Origin: an uncultured Campylobacter sp.
GTDB lineage: Bacteria; Campylobacterota; Campylobacteria; Campylobacterales; Campylobacteraceae
Direction of reading: 5' to 3'
DNA: 64,000 nucleotides
Assembly (NCBI RefSeq): GCF_938039205.1
Contig: NZ_CALHVM010000025.1
Location: forward strand, 1 to 64,000
A program made the position numbers and the translations under genes. Positions 27,403 to 35,844 of the stretch are shown one piece after another (position 1 is the stretch's first letter; each line of letters opens with the position of its first letter). A model generated the notes under the pieces. That model was not told the DNA's origin and ran no database searches. It saw nothing but the letters and a program-made list of their open reading frames with translations.

Positions 27403-28185
27403 TTGAAAGAAATTTTAATTACAAACGACGACGGATTCGAGGCTAGCGGCCTGCACGCTTTAGCTAGCGCACTGAGGGAGCTACCCGATACGCGCGTTAC
27501 GATCGTAGCGCCGAGTACCGAAAAATCAGCCTGCGCGCACTCTCTTACGCTCACTAGACCTCTTCGCTTTATCAAGCTTGACGACGATTTTTACAAACTC
27601 GACGACGCCACGCCCGCAGACTGCGTCTATCTCGCGCTTCATGCGCTTTACAAAAAACTACCCGACCTCGTAATCAGCGGCATAAACCACGGCGCCAATG
27701 TGGGCGAGGACATCACCTACTCGGGTACGTGCGGAGCGGCTATGGAGGGCGTTTTGCAGGGCGTGCCAAGCATCGCGTTTTCGCAGTTTTATAAAAACGA
27801 TAGTATCGAAAAACTCGGTTTTTCGCTCGCGCAGCAAGCCGTCAAATTTATCGTTCCGCGCGTACTAAACGGCGAAATTTCCCTACCGCCGCGCCAGTTT
27901 TTAAACGTAAATATCCCTGCCGTTTCCGCCCGAGAATTTAGAGGCTACCGCATAGTTCCGGCCGGCAGACGCAGCTACGCCACGCACGCGATGCTTCACC
28001 GCAATCCGCGCGGCGTCGAGTACTACTGGCTCGGACAGCCGTCAAATTTAGACTACGAGCAAAACGGCGAGTCCGATATCAGCGTGCTTAGCGAGAGTTT
28101 CGCCTCGCTCACCCCGATCATGCTAGATATGACCGCGCACGCGAGCTTGCAGGGCCTAAAAACCGCGCTAAAGGATCAAATTTGA
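27403..28185 (+). CDS. surE: 5'/3'-nucleotidase SurE
   Basis: A 260-residue survival protein E, a metal-dependent nucleoside monophosphatase. ILITNDDGFEASGL at the amino end gives the metal-binding D9-D10; SACAHSLTLTRPLR and SGINHGANVGEDITYSGTCGAA are the other conserved loops. Start is TTG 27403, placed by AAAGGAATAA upstream and by the family's M-x-I-L-x-TNDDG beginning. It overlaps tcdA by four bases (TTGA). Confidence 0.95.
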   Translation: MKEILITNDDGFEASGLHALASALRELPDTRVTIVAPSTEKSACAHSLTLTRPLRFIKLDDDFYKLDDATPADCVYLALHALYKKLPDLVISGINHGANVGEDITYSGTCGAAMEGVLQGVPSIAFSQFYKNDSIEKLGFSLAQQAVKFIVPRVLNGEISLPPRQFLNVNIPAVSAREFRGYRIVPAGRRSYATHAMLHRNPRGVEYYWLGQPSNLDYEQNGESDISVLSESFASLTPIMLDMTAHASLQGLKTALKDQI

Positions 28186-28847
28186 GCGAGGTGATTTTGG
28201 ATCAGAACGACCGATTTACGAGGTCTCGCTGGCTGTTTGGCGATGATTTTAAAAAGCTTCAAAACGCAAACGTCCTAATCTGCGGCGTTGGCGGCGTGGG
28301 CGGAGTCTGTGCGGATGCGCTAGCTCGCGCGGGTGTGGGTAAAATCACCGTCATCGACAAGGATATTTTTGATATAACCAATCAAAACCGTCAAATTTAC
28401 AGCGAAGCGGTCGGAGCCGTTAAAGTGGGAGAATTTGCCAAAAGATACGAGTGCGTAACGGCGCTGCAAGAGCTAATGACGCCCGAGTTTATCGCAAATT
28501 TCGACTTTTCGCCCTTTGATCTCGTGATCGACGCTATCGACGACGTACCCGCCAAGATCGCACTCGCGCTAAAAACGCACGAAAAGCTTATCAGCTCGAT
28601 GGGCGGCGCAAAACGCATCGATCCGACGCAGATCAAGGTCGCCTCCGTCTGGCAAACCTGCAACGATCCGTTTGCTAAAAAAATACGCACCGAGCTTAAA
28701 AAAGCAGGCTTTAAAGGCAAATTTGACGTCGTGTTTTCGACCGAGTTGCCAAGATGCGTGAAACTGGGCAGCTTCATGGGCGTAACGGCGTGTTTTGGGC
28801 TAAATTTAGCGGCTTTAGCGGTTAGAAAAATCATCGGCGATAAATAA
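28182..28847 (+). CDS. tcdA: tRNA threonylcarbamoyladenosine dehydratase (ThiF/E1-like)
   Basis: A 221-residue member of the E1-like superfamily. DRFTRSRWLFG, the nucleotide loop GVGGVGG (35-41), D59 in TVIDKDIFD, TNQNRQIYS and the late SSMGGAKRIDP block match the TcdA/YgdL branch, which uses ATP to cyclise t6A37 in tRNA. TTG 28182 overlaps the surE stop and has AAGGA six bases upstream; GTG 28191 is an alternative. Other ThiF relatives activate sulphur-carrier proteins, but the SSMGGAKR block favours TcdA. Confidence 0.8.
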   Translation: MSEVILDQNDRFTRSRWLFGDDFKKLQNANVLICGVGGVGGVCADALARAGVGKITVIDKDIFDITNQNRQIYSEAVGAVKVGEFAKRYECVTALQELMTPEFIANFDFSPFDLVIDAIDDVPAKIALALKTHEKLISSMGGAKRIDPTQIKVASVWQTCNDPFAKKIRTELKKAGFKGKFDVVFSTELPRCVKLGSFMGVTACFGLNLAALAVRKIIGDK

Positions 28848-28928
28848 TTTTAATTAGTCTGGGCGAGTTTAACCGCTCGCTTAAAACAAATTTATGCTAT
28901 TATACCGCACTTAAATTTAAGGAAAAAA

Positions 28929-29594
28929 ATGAAAACATGCGTTATCCTTGCCGGCGGCAAAAGCTCGCGAATGGGCCGCGACAAAACGCTGCTGCCTTTT
29001 GGCGGATTTGCGACGCTGGCGCACTACGGAGCGCATAAATTCGGGCGGATTTTCGAGCGCGTATTCGTTAGCTCCAAATTTGACAAATTTAACCCGCCCC
29101 TACCGCTCATAAAAGACGTTAGCCCAGAGGAGATCTCGCGGTCAAATTTGACCGAGGCGAGCTACAAAGAGGGCGCAGAGGCAAGCTCCGCTCAAATTTG
29201 CTCGCAAGATACGGCAAATTTAAGCCTTGACGCCTTTTCTCCGATGCTAGCGCTTTACAGTATTCTTAGAAATTTCCCAAACGAAAGCGTCTTTATCGTC
29301 CCTGCCGATATGCCGTTCGTTAGCGAAGAGTGCGTGCGCGAACTATATAAATTTACCGGTGAATACGATATGGTCATCGCCGCGGACGAGTCGCATACGC
29401 ACTCGCTTTGCGGGTTTTTTAGTGGGGATTTAGCGGATGCGGCGGGCGAGCTTTTTGCCGCGGGCGAGCACAAGATCGGACTTTTGCGTAGCCGCTGCCG
29501 CTGCAAGATCGTAAAATTCGCGCGCGAAGACGAGTTTTTTAACATCAACTATCAGGCAGATTACGAACAAGCTTTAAAAGAAGGAAAAATATGA
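28929..29594 (+). CDS. mobA: Molybdenum cofactor guanylyltransferase MobA
   Basis: A 221-residue nucleotidyltransferase adding GMP to molybdopterin to form the MGD cofactor of nitrate, formate and related reductases. ILAGGKSSRMGRDK (7-20) is the GTP-binding signature; VPADMPFVS carries the metal-binding Asp; NINYQADYE closes the fold. The middle (about 55-90) is longer and more variable than in E. coli MobA. It overlaps pldA by four bases. The functional link with the nearby nrf genes is anaerobic respiration in general, not direct. Confidence 0.9.
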   Translation: MKTCVILAGGKSSRMGRDKTLLPFGGFATLAHYGAHKFGRIFERVFVSSKFDKFNPPLPLIKDVSPEEISRSNLTEASYKEGAEASSAQICSQDTANLSLDAFSPMLALYSILRNFPNESVFIVPADMPFVSEECVRELYKFTGEYDMVIAADESHTHSLCGFFSGDLADAAGELFAAGEHKIGLLRSRCRCKIVKFAREDEFFNINYQADYEQALKEGKI

Positions 29595-30685
29595 AAAAAA
29601 TTATCGTTTTACTGGCGATTTTGTTAAATTTCTCAGTAGCCGGCGAATCTGCAACGGCGAAGCAAAATTTAGCCGGCCAGTCCGAAAATGCGGCTGAAAA
29701 TTTAACCGAGCCGACCGCCAAAGACGAGGCCAAGCGCCTCTACGAAACCGCCGCAAAGCTCGAGCATGAAGGCGACAAAACAAGAGCCCTTCAGCTTTAT
29801 AAACTGGCGGCTAAAAAGGCGATATTTACGGACGAGGACGGCGAAACGGCCGCCATGGAGCGCTCCGTGATCGCGCCCTCAGATAGCGTAGCGGACGCAC
29901 CCGTGGAGGAGCAAAAAATCGCATCCAAAGAGCGCCCGAAAGCTAAATTTGAAAGCGGCGAAGCATACGACGTGGATGAAATTTTGGGCCTAAAAATGCA
30001 CCACCTAAACTACCTGCTGCCCGCAACTTACGCGTTTAACGACGTTGAAGGTAGGCGTAGATTTGAGACTGCTTTTCAAATCAGCTTGCAAAAGCCGCTT
30101 TTTTACGACGTATTTGACATGAACGAAACGATCTCGGCGGGCTACTCGCAAAGCTCGTGGTGGCAGACGGCTAAATCCTCTACGCCGTTTCGCGAGACCA
30201 ACTATCGACCTGAGATTTTCGTGACCGTCCCGATGAGATTTGAGGCGCTGCCGAGCCTTGACTACCTACGCGCGGGGCTTTTGCACGAGAGTAACGGCCA
30301 GGGCGGCGAGAAGTCGCGCTCATGGAACCGCGTCTATCTCGAGGCCAAACTTTACGCCGGTAGCCTAGTCGTGATCCCGCGAGCGTGGGCTCGCATCCCT
30401 GAGAGCAAGGGTAGCGACGATAACCCAGACATCGAAAAATACCTCGGAAACATGGATATAAATTTCGCCCTACCTTTCCGCGGCCACGTCTTTACGGCGA
30501 TGGTGCGCAACAACCTGCATTTTGATAAAACAAACCGCGGCGCGGGCGAGCTTGGGTGGCTGTTTCCGTTTGGCAAGAGCGGCGTATACGGCTACGTGAA
30601 GTACTTCACGGGATACGGCGAGAGCCTCATCGACTACAACCGCCACACCGATAAAGTCGGTATCGGCTTTGCGATTTTGAAGTAA
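29591..30685 (+). CDS. pldA: Outer membrane phospholipase A
   Basis: A 364-residue OMPLA. Signal peptide about 1-18; residues 20-130 are a soluble extension with an alpha-helical ETAAKLEHEGDKTRALQLYKLAA stretch resembling a Sel1/TPR-like helix pair. The 12-strand barrel covers about 135-364. The catalytic triad is H232, S234 (HESNG) and N246, with the spacing H+2 and H+14 of E. coli H142, S144, N156. It hydrolyses phospholipids that stray into the outer leaflet, and in C. jejuni contributes to haemolysis. The last residue, Lys after ILK, departs from the usual aromatic end. Confidence 0.92.
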   Translation: MKKIIVLLAILLNFSVAGESATAKQNLAGQSENAAENLTEPTAKDEAKRLYETAAKLEHEGDKTRALQLYKLAAKKAIFTDEDGETAAMERSVIAPSDSVADAPVEEQKIASKERPKAKFESGEAYDVDEILGLKMHHLNYLLPATYAFNDVEGRRRFETAFQISLQKPLFYDVFDMNETISAGYSQSSWWQTAKSSTPFRETNYRPEIFVTVPMRFEALPSLDYLRAGLLHESNGQGGEKSRSWNRVYLEAKLYAGSLVVIPRAWARIPESKGSDDNPDIEKYLGNMDINFALPFRGHVFTAMVRNNLHFDKTNRGAGELGWLFPFGKSGVYGYVKYFTGYGESLIDYNRHTDKVGIGFAILK

Positions 30686-30944
30686 AAGGCTAGCGCGCTC
30701 AAGCGGCGCAGGCAAGGTAAAAATCGCGGCAAAACGACCCAAAGCAATAAGTCAAATTTGACCGAACCGACAAGCGCAGCAAATTTGACGAGCGGGCGCT
30801 TGTTTGCAAAATATACGCATAATAAAGCAAGGATCAAATTTGCGAATTTTAGGCGCGGCGCGATTCTTTAAATTTACGCCAAGTCGCAGTCAAAAAACCG
30901 CTGCCCTAGCACGAGCGCAAAATTCGTCAAATTTAGGGAGATAG

Positions 30945-31813
30945 ATGAAAAATTTATTAAAGCTTTTTATCGTTTGACCTGCGCGACCTCGCTGCAAGCA
31001 GGCGGCAAATACGCGCACGAGCAACAAAACGACGAGCTAATCGCAACTTATGAGATATTTTTTAAGTACGACCTACGCAACGGCGAAAAGAACGCGAGCG
31101 GCAAAATACGCAACAGACTCTACCTCACCTAGCTAGATGCGAGCGGCGCGCAGCTAAATCGCTACATCATCGACGAAGCGGACGAGAAGTACAAGCGCAA
31201 GATCCCGGACGACCCCTCCACAAAGCTAAAAATCTCGTTCGCCGTCCGCAAAAACGAGCGCTGGGTGCTGCTAGAGGTCTACTCAAAAGAACACCGAGAC
31301 GCGCCTGCGTTCACGGCCGAGAGATGCCTGTGGGGCGGGCTCGAAAAGGAGCTACTAGAGCTTTTTGACGCGGGCGAGGCGATAAAACTATACCGAAAAA
31401 CCAAACGCTTCGACGCAAATTTAGGCTTTTTCGTCGAAAACAACATAGCCGAATACCGCAAAGACGGCAAGCCATCGTATAAAGAATTTACCAGCGTCCG
31501 AACCGGTAAAAAGGAAACGACATTTGAAAAGTACGACGAGAACGGGCGCCTGCATAGCCGCGCTTACCAGATGGGCGGTGAGTCTGCGTATTTTGAGTTT
31601 TTCTACCCGAGCGGCAAACTAAAAAGAGTGATAGACCAGCGCCAAACGATAGGCAAGCCGCTTAGCGAGGCGGTTAAAATACAAAAAGAATTTAACGAAA
31701 AAGGTGAGCTCGTAAAAGAGGTCGTAACCGAAGCAAAAACGGGCGCGGCGACTACCAAATTTTACGGTGAAAACGGCGAAATCATAAAAACCGAAACAAA
31801 AAATCTCAGATAA
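30945..31813 (+). pseudogene. Decayed secreted YwqK/MORN-like repeat protein
   Basis: ATG 30945, preceded by AGGGAG, starts a signal-like MKNLLKLFIV but meets TGA at 30975. The other frame then reads CATSLQAGGKYAHE onward, so a frameshift lies near 30970-30977. That second frame has an in-frame TAG at 31130-31132 and then stays open to TAA ending 31813. The last part (from GTG 31265, 182 codons) has four short YwqK-like repeats: YDENGRLHSRAY, FYPSGKLKRVI, FNEKGELVKEV and FYGENGEIIKTE. Two separate lesions make a pseudogene likelier than a sequencing slip. The intact ancestor was probably an exported protein of about 285 residues. Confidence 0.7.
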
Positions 31814-31832
31814 ACTAAAAGCGGAGAAAAAT

Positions 31833-32420
31833 ATGTTTTTAAAGCTAGACGAGATCGCTCGCGAGCTAGACGAGATATGCCTGCCTCTGGAACAAGAGGG
31901 CATAACGGGCATGAGACTGCTAGCACAAAGCGATGTCGACGCGTCCACGCGGGCGCTAGAAAAAGCACAAGAGGCTCTAGGCGTCAAATTTCCGCCTGCG
32001 TTTTCACGCCTAGTTTGTAAATTTGACTTTGGCAAATTTGAGGTTTGCAACGTACGATTTGGCGCCAGCGGCGACTATGCTAGCGAGCTAGTGCGGCTAA
32101 ACAGCACCGACGAATACGGCGGCAAATGGTGGCACGGCGATACGCGTCCTGCAAATTTGATAGTTTTTGCCGTGGGCGATCCGTGGATTTTTTTGCTTGA
32201 TTGCGCGGACGGCGCGATTTATGCGTGGCTGCTCGGGGACGAAGAGCTTTGCGGCAGGCGCGTTGCGAGCGATTTCGAGATATTTTTTAGAGCGCTTGCT
32301 AGTATCGGTATCGCGCGGCTAAGCAAAAAGGCCGTGCCTTGCGCGGAAGAAATCTCTAAATTCGTCCAAGCTAGCGATGATATGGCGCTTGAGTTTTGGC
32401 GAGAAATGGCTGAAATTTGA
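31833..32420 (+). CDS. SMI1/KNR4 (SUKH) family protein
   Basis: A 195-residue cytoplasmic protein. After an amino-terminal helix pair, residues about 45-155 fit the SUKH fold: LGVKFPPAFSRLVCKF, then FGASGDY, WWHGDTRP, LIVFAVGDPWIFLLDC and GAIYAWL. SUKH proteins are often immunity partners of polymorphic or contact-dependent toxins. It follows the decayed YwqK-like gene by 19 bases with GCGGAG before ATG; no toxin gene is seen, so it may be an orphan immunity gene. Confidence 0.7.
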   Translation: MFLKLDEIARELDEICLPLEQEGITGMRLLAQSDVDASTRALEKAQEALGVKFPPAFSRLVCKFDFGKFEVCNVRFGASGDYASELVRLNSTDEYGGKWWHGDTRPANLIVFAVGDPWIFLLDCADGAIYAWLLGDEELCGRRVASDFEIFFRALASIGIARLSKKAVPCAEEISKFVQASDDMALEFWREMAEI

Positions 32421-32641
32421 TAAATTGACGCTGGAAAGCTAGGTCTTTGCGCTAGCTTTTGCGGCAAATTTGGCTGATTTCAAAACTCTAAATTTGGCAA
32501 CAACTTCCGTCAAATTTTAATCCCAAATTTACAAATTTTGCCCGCAGATCCGCTCAAATTTATATTATTTTTTGCATTCTGGTGCTAAATTTGAGCTCAA
32601 ATTTGCCGTAAATTCGGCGTATAAATTTAAAAAGGCAAAAA

Positions 32642-33544
32642 ATGATAACCGCAAAAGCTCTTTACGCATCCGCGCGGCTTAGATCGCTACCTCTTAGCGT
32701 CTCAGGCGTACTGCTTGGCAGCGGCGCAGCATACGGTGCGGGCGCGTTTAGGGCGGATATTTTTGCGCTGGCGCTACTTACGACGCTTCTGTTTCAGGTA
32801 CTAAGCGACTATGCCAACGACTACGGCGACGCAGTAAAAGGCACCGACGACGACGGCAGACTTGGGCCGCGCCGCGCAATCCAAACGGGGCAGATGAGCG
32901 CGGCCGAGATGAAACGCATCATCGTCGCTACGGCGCTACTTTCGGCACTTTCGAGCCTCGCGCTAAGCGTTTTGGCATTCGGCGAGCGGTTTTACCTCGT
33001 TATGCTATTTTTGGCGCTGGGCGGCGCGTCGATATACGCTGCGATCCGCTACACCGTGGGAGCCGGCGCATACGGCTACAAGGGGCTCGGCGACGTTTTC
33101 GTGTTTTTGTTTTTTGGCCTTTTGAGCGTGCTGGGCTCATACTTTTTATACGCGCGTTCGCTTGATGCGGCGCTGCTGCTGCCTGCGTGCGCGTGCGGGA
33201 TGCTAAGCACGGCGGTGCTAAATTTAAATAACATGCGCGATATCCAAAACGACGCGCTCAAGGGAAAGCGCACGATCCCCGTACGTATCGGACTGCGCAC
33301 AGCCAAGCTTTACCACTACGCGTTGATCGTAGGCGGTGCGGGCCTTATGCTATGCTACTCGCTTTTGCGCGGAGATTCGGGCGTAAAACTACTCTACGTA
33401 ATTAGCTTTGCACCGCTTATTTGGCACATCTTTTTCGTATCGAAAGTTCGGGAGTGTCGCGACTTTGACGGACAACTAAAGGTCGTCGCGCTCTGCACGT
33501 TTGCGATGTCGGCGCTGTTTTTCGTCGGGGAAATTTGGGGCTAA
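32642..33544 (+). CDS. menA: UbiA-family prenyltransferase, MenA-like
   Basis: A 300-residue membrane prenyltransferase with about eight or nine helices. The first Asp-rich motif lies in SDYANDYGDAVKGTDDDGR and is followed by GPRRAIQTGQMS; the second is NNMRDIQNDALKGKRT. This pair of motifs matches MenA (1,4-dihydroxy-2-naphthoate polyprenyltransferase), which makes demethylmenaquinone. Campylobacters mostly use the futalosine route, so either this enzyme accepts the naphthoate of that route or an o-succinylbenzoate route exists elsewhere. AAAAAGGCAAAAA precedes ATG. Menaquinone would supply NrfH. Confidence 0.82.
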   Translation: MITAKALYASARLRSLPLSVSGVLLGSGAAYGAGAFRADIFALALLTTLLFQVLSDYANDYGDAVKGTDDDGRLGPRRAIQTGQMSAAEMKRIIVATALLSALSSLALSVLAFGERFYLVMLFLALGGASIYAAIRYTVGAGAYGYKGLGDVFVFLFFGLLSVLGSYFLYARSLDAALLLPACACGMLSTAVLNLNNMRDIQNDALKGKRTIPVRIGLRTAKLYHYALIVGGAGLMLCYSLLRGDSGVKLLYVISFAPLIWHIFFVSKVRECRDFDGQLKVVALCTFAMSALFFVGEIWG

Positions 33545-33680
33545 ATTTAGCCTGATCGTTCTTAGCCTGCGATCAGCGGACGGCAAAAAAGTAATTCAAA
33601 TTTTTCTCAAAATATTGCGAAAAAGTTATATATTTACTTTTTTAAATTACACTTTCAAACCTAAATCGTAAGGAGTAAAA

Positions 33681-34250
33681 ATGAAAAAACTAATCAAATT
33701 TTCGCTAGCGGTAGCGCTAGCAGCAAGCTTTGCAAACGCCGCGGTATACGAGATCGACCCGGCGCACAGCAGCGTCGGTTTTAAGATAAAGCACCTAAGC
33801 ATATCAAAAGTCAGCGGAAATTTCGGCAAATTTGACGCCGTGATCGACTACGACAAAAATGCCAAGGAGCTAAAAGCGCTAGAGGCTACCATTGAGACCG
33901 CCTCGGTAAATACGCAAAACGACAAGCGCGACGAGCACCTACGCAGTGCGGATTTTTTCAACGCAGCCAAATTCGACAAAATCACCTACAAAATGGTCAA
34001 ATTTGAAAAAGAAAGCGACACAGAAGGCAAGGTCGTAGGCACGCTCACGATGCACGGCATCACTAAGCCCGTAGTGCTAAAATTTGAGCTCGGCGGCTTT
34101 ACGGCGGATAAAAACGGCAAGGAAAAAATCGGCTTTAGCCTAGAGGGCGAGACTAAACGCAAGCTCTTTGAGATCGGGCTGGATACCTCCGAGATAACGC
34201 TATCAGACAAAGTCGAGCTAGAAATCGAGATCGAAGCGAAGGAAAAATAA
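33681..34250 (+). CDS. Periplasmic YceI-family lipid-binding protein
   Basis: A 189-residue exported protein: signal peptide 1-20 (cleavage after FANA), then a YceI lipocalin-like barrel starting VYEIDPAHSSVGFKIKHL, with RDEHLRSADFFNAAKF and GTLTMHGITKPV as family blocks. Members bind isoprenoid or fatty chains; the C. jejuni relative is an abundant periplasmic protein. TAAGGAGTAAAA gives a strong ribosome binding site, and a terminator follows directly, so it is a single-gene unit. Confidence 0.92.
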   Translation: MKKLIKFSLAVALAASFANAAVYEIDPAHSSVGFKIKHLSISKVSGNFGKFDAVIDYDKNAKELKALEATIETASVNTQNDKRDEHLRSADFFNAAKFDKITYKMVKFEKESDTEGKVVGTLTMHGITKPVVLKFELGGFTADKNGKEKIGFSLEGETKRKLFEIGLDTSEITLSDKVELEIEIEAKEK

Positions 34251-34258
34251 GTCTGGTT

Positions 34259-34280
34259 AAAGCCCGTTTTCGGGCTTTTT
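34259..34280 (+). terminator. Rho-independent terminator after the YceI gene
   Basis: AAAGCCCG, loop TTTT, CGGGCTTT form a perfect eight-pair stem followed by TT, eight bases after the yceI stop. The T run is on the plus side only. Confidence 0.9.
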
Positions 34281-34336
34281 AACTTTTTTGGCTTTTACCA
34301 CATGTCATTAAATTTACTACGCCAAAGCAGCAGCGT

Positions 34337-34450
34337 TTAGGTTTGATCCGGGAGTAGGTTTTTATGTTCGCCAAAAAAGAATATAAATTCATACTCTTTT
34401 TTGGCAGTATAAACTAGCAAAGCAATTAAAAAAGTGTAAAAAAGTATCAT
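34337..34450 (-). CDS. Possible 37-residue membrane peptide
   Basis: Minus-strand frame with MILFYTFLIALLVYTAKK (one membrane helix, positive-inside tail) and a short hydrophilic end. It follows the 151-residue membrane protein by about 50 bases and shares its AT-rich base composition. No ribosome binding site is seen; a TATAAT lies just before the ATG. The frame stays open upstream without a start codon, so it could also be the broken end of a longer protein. Confidence 0.3.
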   Translation of the reverse strand: MILFYTFLIALLVYTAKKEYEFIFFFGEHKNLLPDQT

Positions 34451-34500
34451 AGAAGCTATTATAGCGTATTTTATTTTATGCTTATATTCTTGTTTAAAGT

Positions 34501-34956
34501 TTAGATTTGATACTGCTGCTCATCTAGCACTTGGTCCTCTGGGCTAGAAAAGAACTTTCCATAAGTGCCGCTGCACATCTTTTCAAGAGTGATGCCAGTG
34601 TAAATGTCGGCTCCATAGGCAGGGTCGACGTCAGCGGGCGTATTATCCAAGCTAGATACAATACTACTACAAAAAACAAAGCCGTAAAAAACTGCAAACG
34701 GTAAAGAGCCTATCTCTATATTTTTTACAAAAAAATGCTCAAACATATAGCAAAATATAAGCGAGGATAAGAAAGTAGTTATAATAATTTTAGTAGCCTT
34801 AACTCTTTTGATACTAAATTTTTGAATAGCTAAAAAAAAGAAGGACACTATCGCTAGATTTAGTGTAAAAGAAGTAATATATGTGGCAGTTGATGCGCTT
34901 ATAGCCATTGTTGTCATGTAAAAGTTTTTTATGAACTGAAAGCAATCATAAAACAT
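34501..34956 (-). CDS. Unknown membrane protein (151 residues)
   Basis: I do not recognise this protein. It has about three membrane helices (near 27-45, 57-76 and 85-105 from this start) and a polar carboxy tail rich in D, Y and S with a lone Cys-Ser-Gly. ATG 34956 is chosen over the upstream in-frame ATG at 34980 because AAGGAGG lies five bases before it. AT-rich codon use differs from the flanking housekeeping genes, and the next gene upstream (35004-35348) is another small membrane protein, so the pair looks like an acquired cassette. Confidence 0.6.
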   Translation of the reverse strand: MFYDCFQFIKNFYMTTMAISASTATYITSFTLNLAIVSFFFLAIQKFSIKRVKATKIIITTFLSSLIFCYMFEHFFVKNIEIGSLPFAVFYGFVFCSSIVSSLDNTPADVDPAYGADIYTGITLEKMCSGTYGKFFSSPEDQVLDEQQYQI

Positions 34957-35003
34957 AGAAACCTCCTTAAATGCTAGCATAAATTATATATTTACTTCGT
35001 TTA

Positions 35004-35348
35004 TCAGTCTACACCAATGTCGCACGGTATCATAAAGTCGGTATACAAATTTGGTTCTTTTGGAGGAGAGATGGCAGAGGCGGCTCCTACAAGAACTGTT
35101 GATGTCCAAAAAAGAAGTGTGTAATTTCCAGCTGAGGGCAATGTTAAGATGCCCTCTTTGTTAGCTGCAAAACTAGCCCAAACATATGATGTTGTGCCTA
35201 TATAAAAAAGAACCAACAAAACCGATTGTCTAAAAAGGATAGCCACCGGTAGAGCATGAATAGCTCCTATAAACATACAAGCGTAAAAGGATGAAAAACC
35301 TACCTGCATTAAAAAATGGTATATGTTAAAAACTATTTCCGAATACAT
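35004..35348 (-). CDS. Unknown membrane protein (114 residues)
   Basis: Not recognised. Hydrophobic segments at about 9-38, 42-62 and 76-95 suggest three membrane helices; the tail SPPKEPNLYTDFMIPCDIGVD is polar. AAGGAGACAAAAGCC before ATG is a good ribosome binding site. It lies about 47 bases upstream of the 151-residue protein on the same strand, and both share unusual aromatic/AT-rich codon use. Size and topology are reminiscent of small secretion or conjugation subunits, but nothing in the sequence proves this. Confidence 0.6.
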   Translation of the reverse strand: MYSEIVFNIYHFLMQVGFSSFYACMFIGAIHALPVAILFRQSVLLVLFYIGTTSYVWASFAANKEGILTLPSAGNYTLLFWTSTVLVGAASAISPPKEPNLYTDFMIPCDIGVD

Positions 35349-35844
35349 GGCTTTTGTCTCCTTACTTTTGAAAGTTAATATAGTATTTTTATGTTTAAAA
35401 GTGCATTAATCTATTTTTCAGCTACCTATTTTTATCTGCTTACAATAACAATTAAATTTTTACCCACTTTTAAGTTAGTGCTACCAAGCACATAGCCTAT
35501 AAATAAACATTTGACGCTGTTAGTATCATAATAATTACACTCACACCCCCTCGCCAACAGACAAAACATGATATTCCTTTATTAAGAATGTCAGCTGACC
35601 AGTAAATATTATGTATTTATTTAAAGTAATCCCATAGCACTAGTAAATTTGAATAGCCTAAAATCAGCTTGCTTTTGTTTAAATTTATGAAACCATTTCT
35701 TGTCAGACACAACAAAACCGCAAAACATTCAACCGTATTTGTAAAATATACAGAGTACTAAGTACCGAATGACAAAGCAAAAGAAACCAAGCTGACGAAT
35801 CGGCAAGTGTGCCCGCCGAGCCGTCGGTTGTAGAAATCGTAAAT
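35349..35844. other. 496-base AT-rich gap
   Basis: No gene was seen. It lies upstream of the two unknown membrane genes and downstream of glycerate kinase. Two perfect short palindromes stand out: GTCAGCTGAC at 35590-35599 and GTACT-A-AGTAC at 35755-35765. Either could be an operator; neither is tied to a known regulator. Confidence 0.45.

Noticed and set aside
35004..35348. Naming the 114-residue protein a conjugation pilin (VirB2-like)
   Set aside because: Size and helices are similar, but no signal-cleavage motif and no other transfer genes are present.
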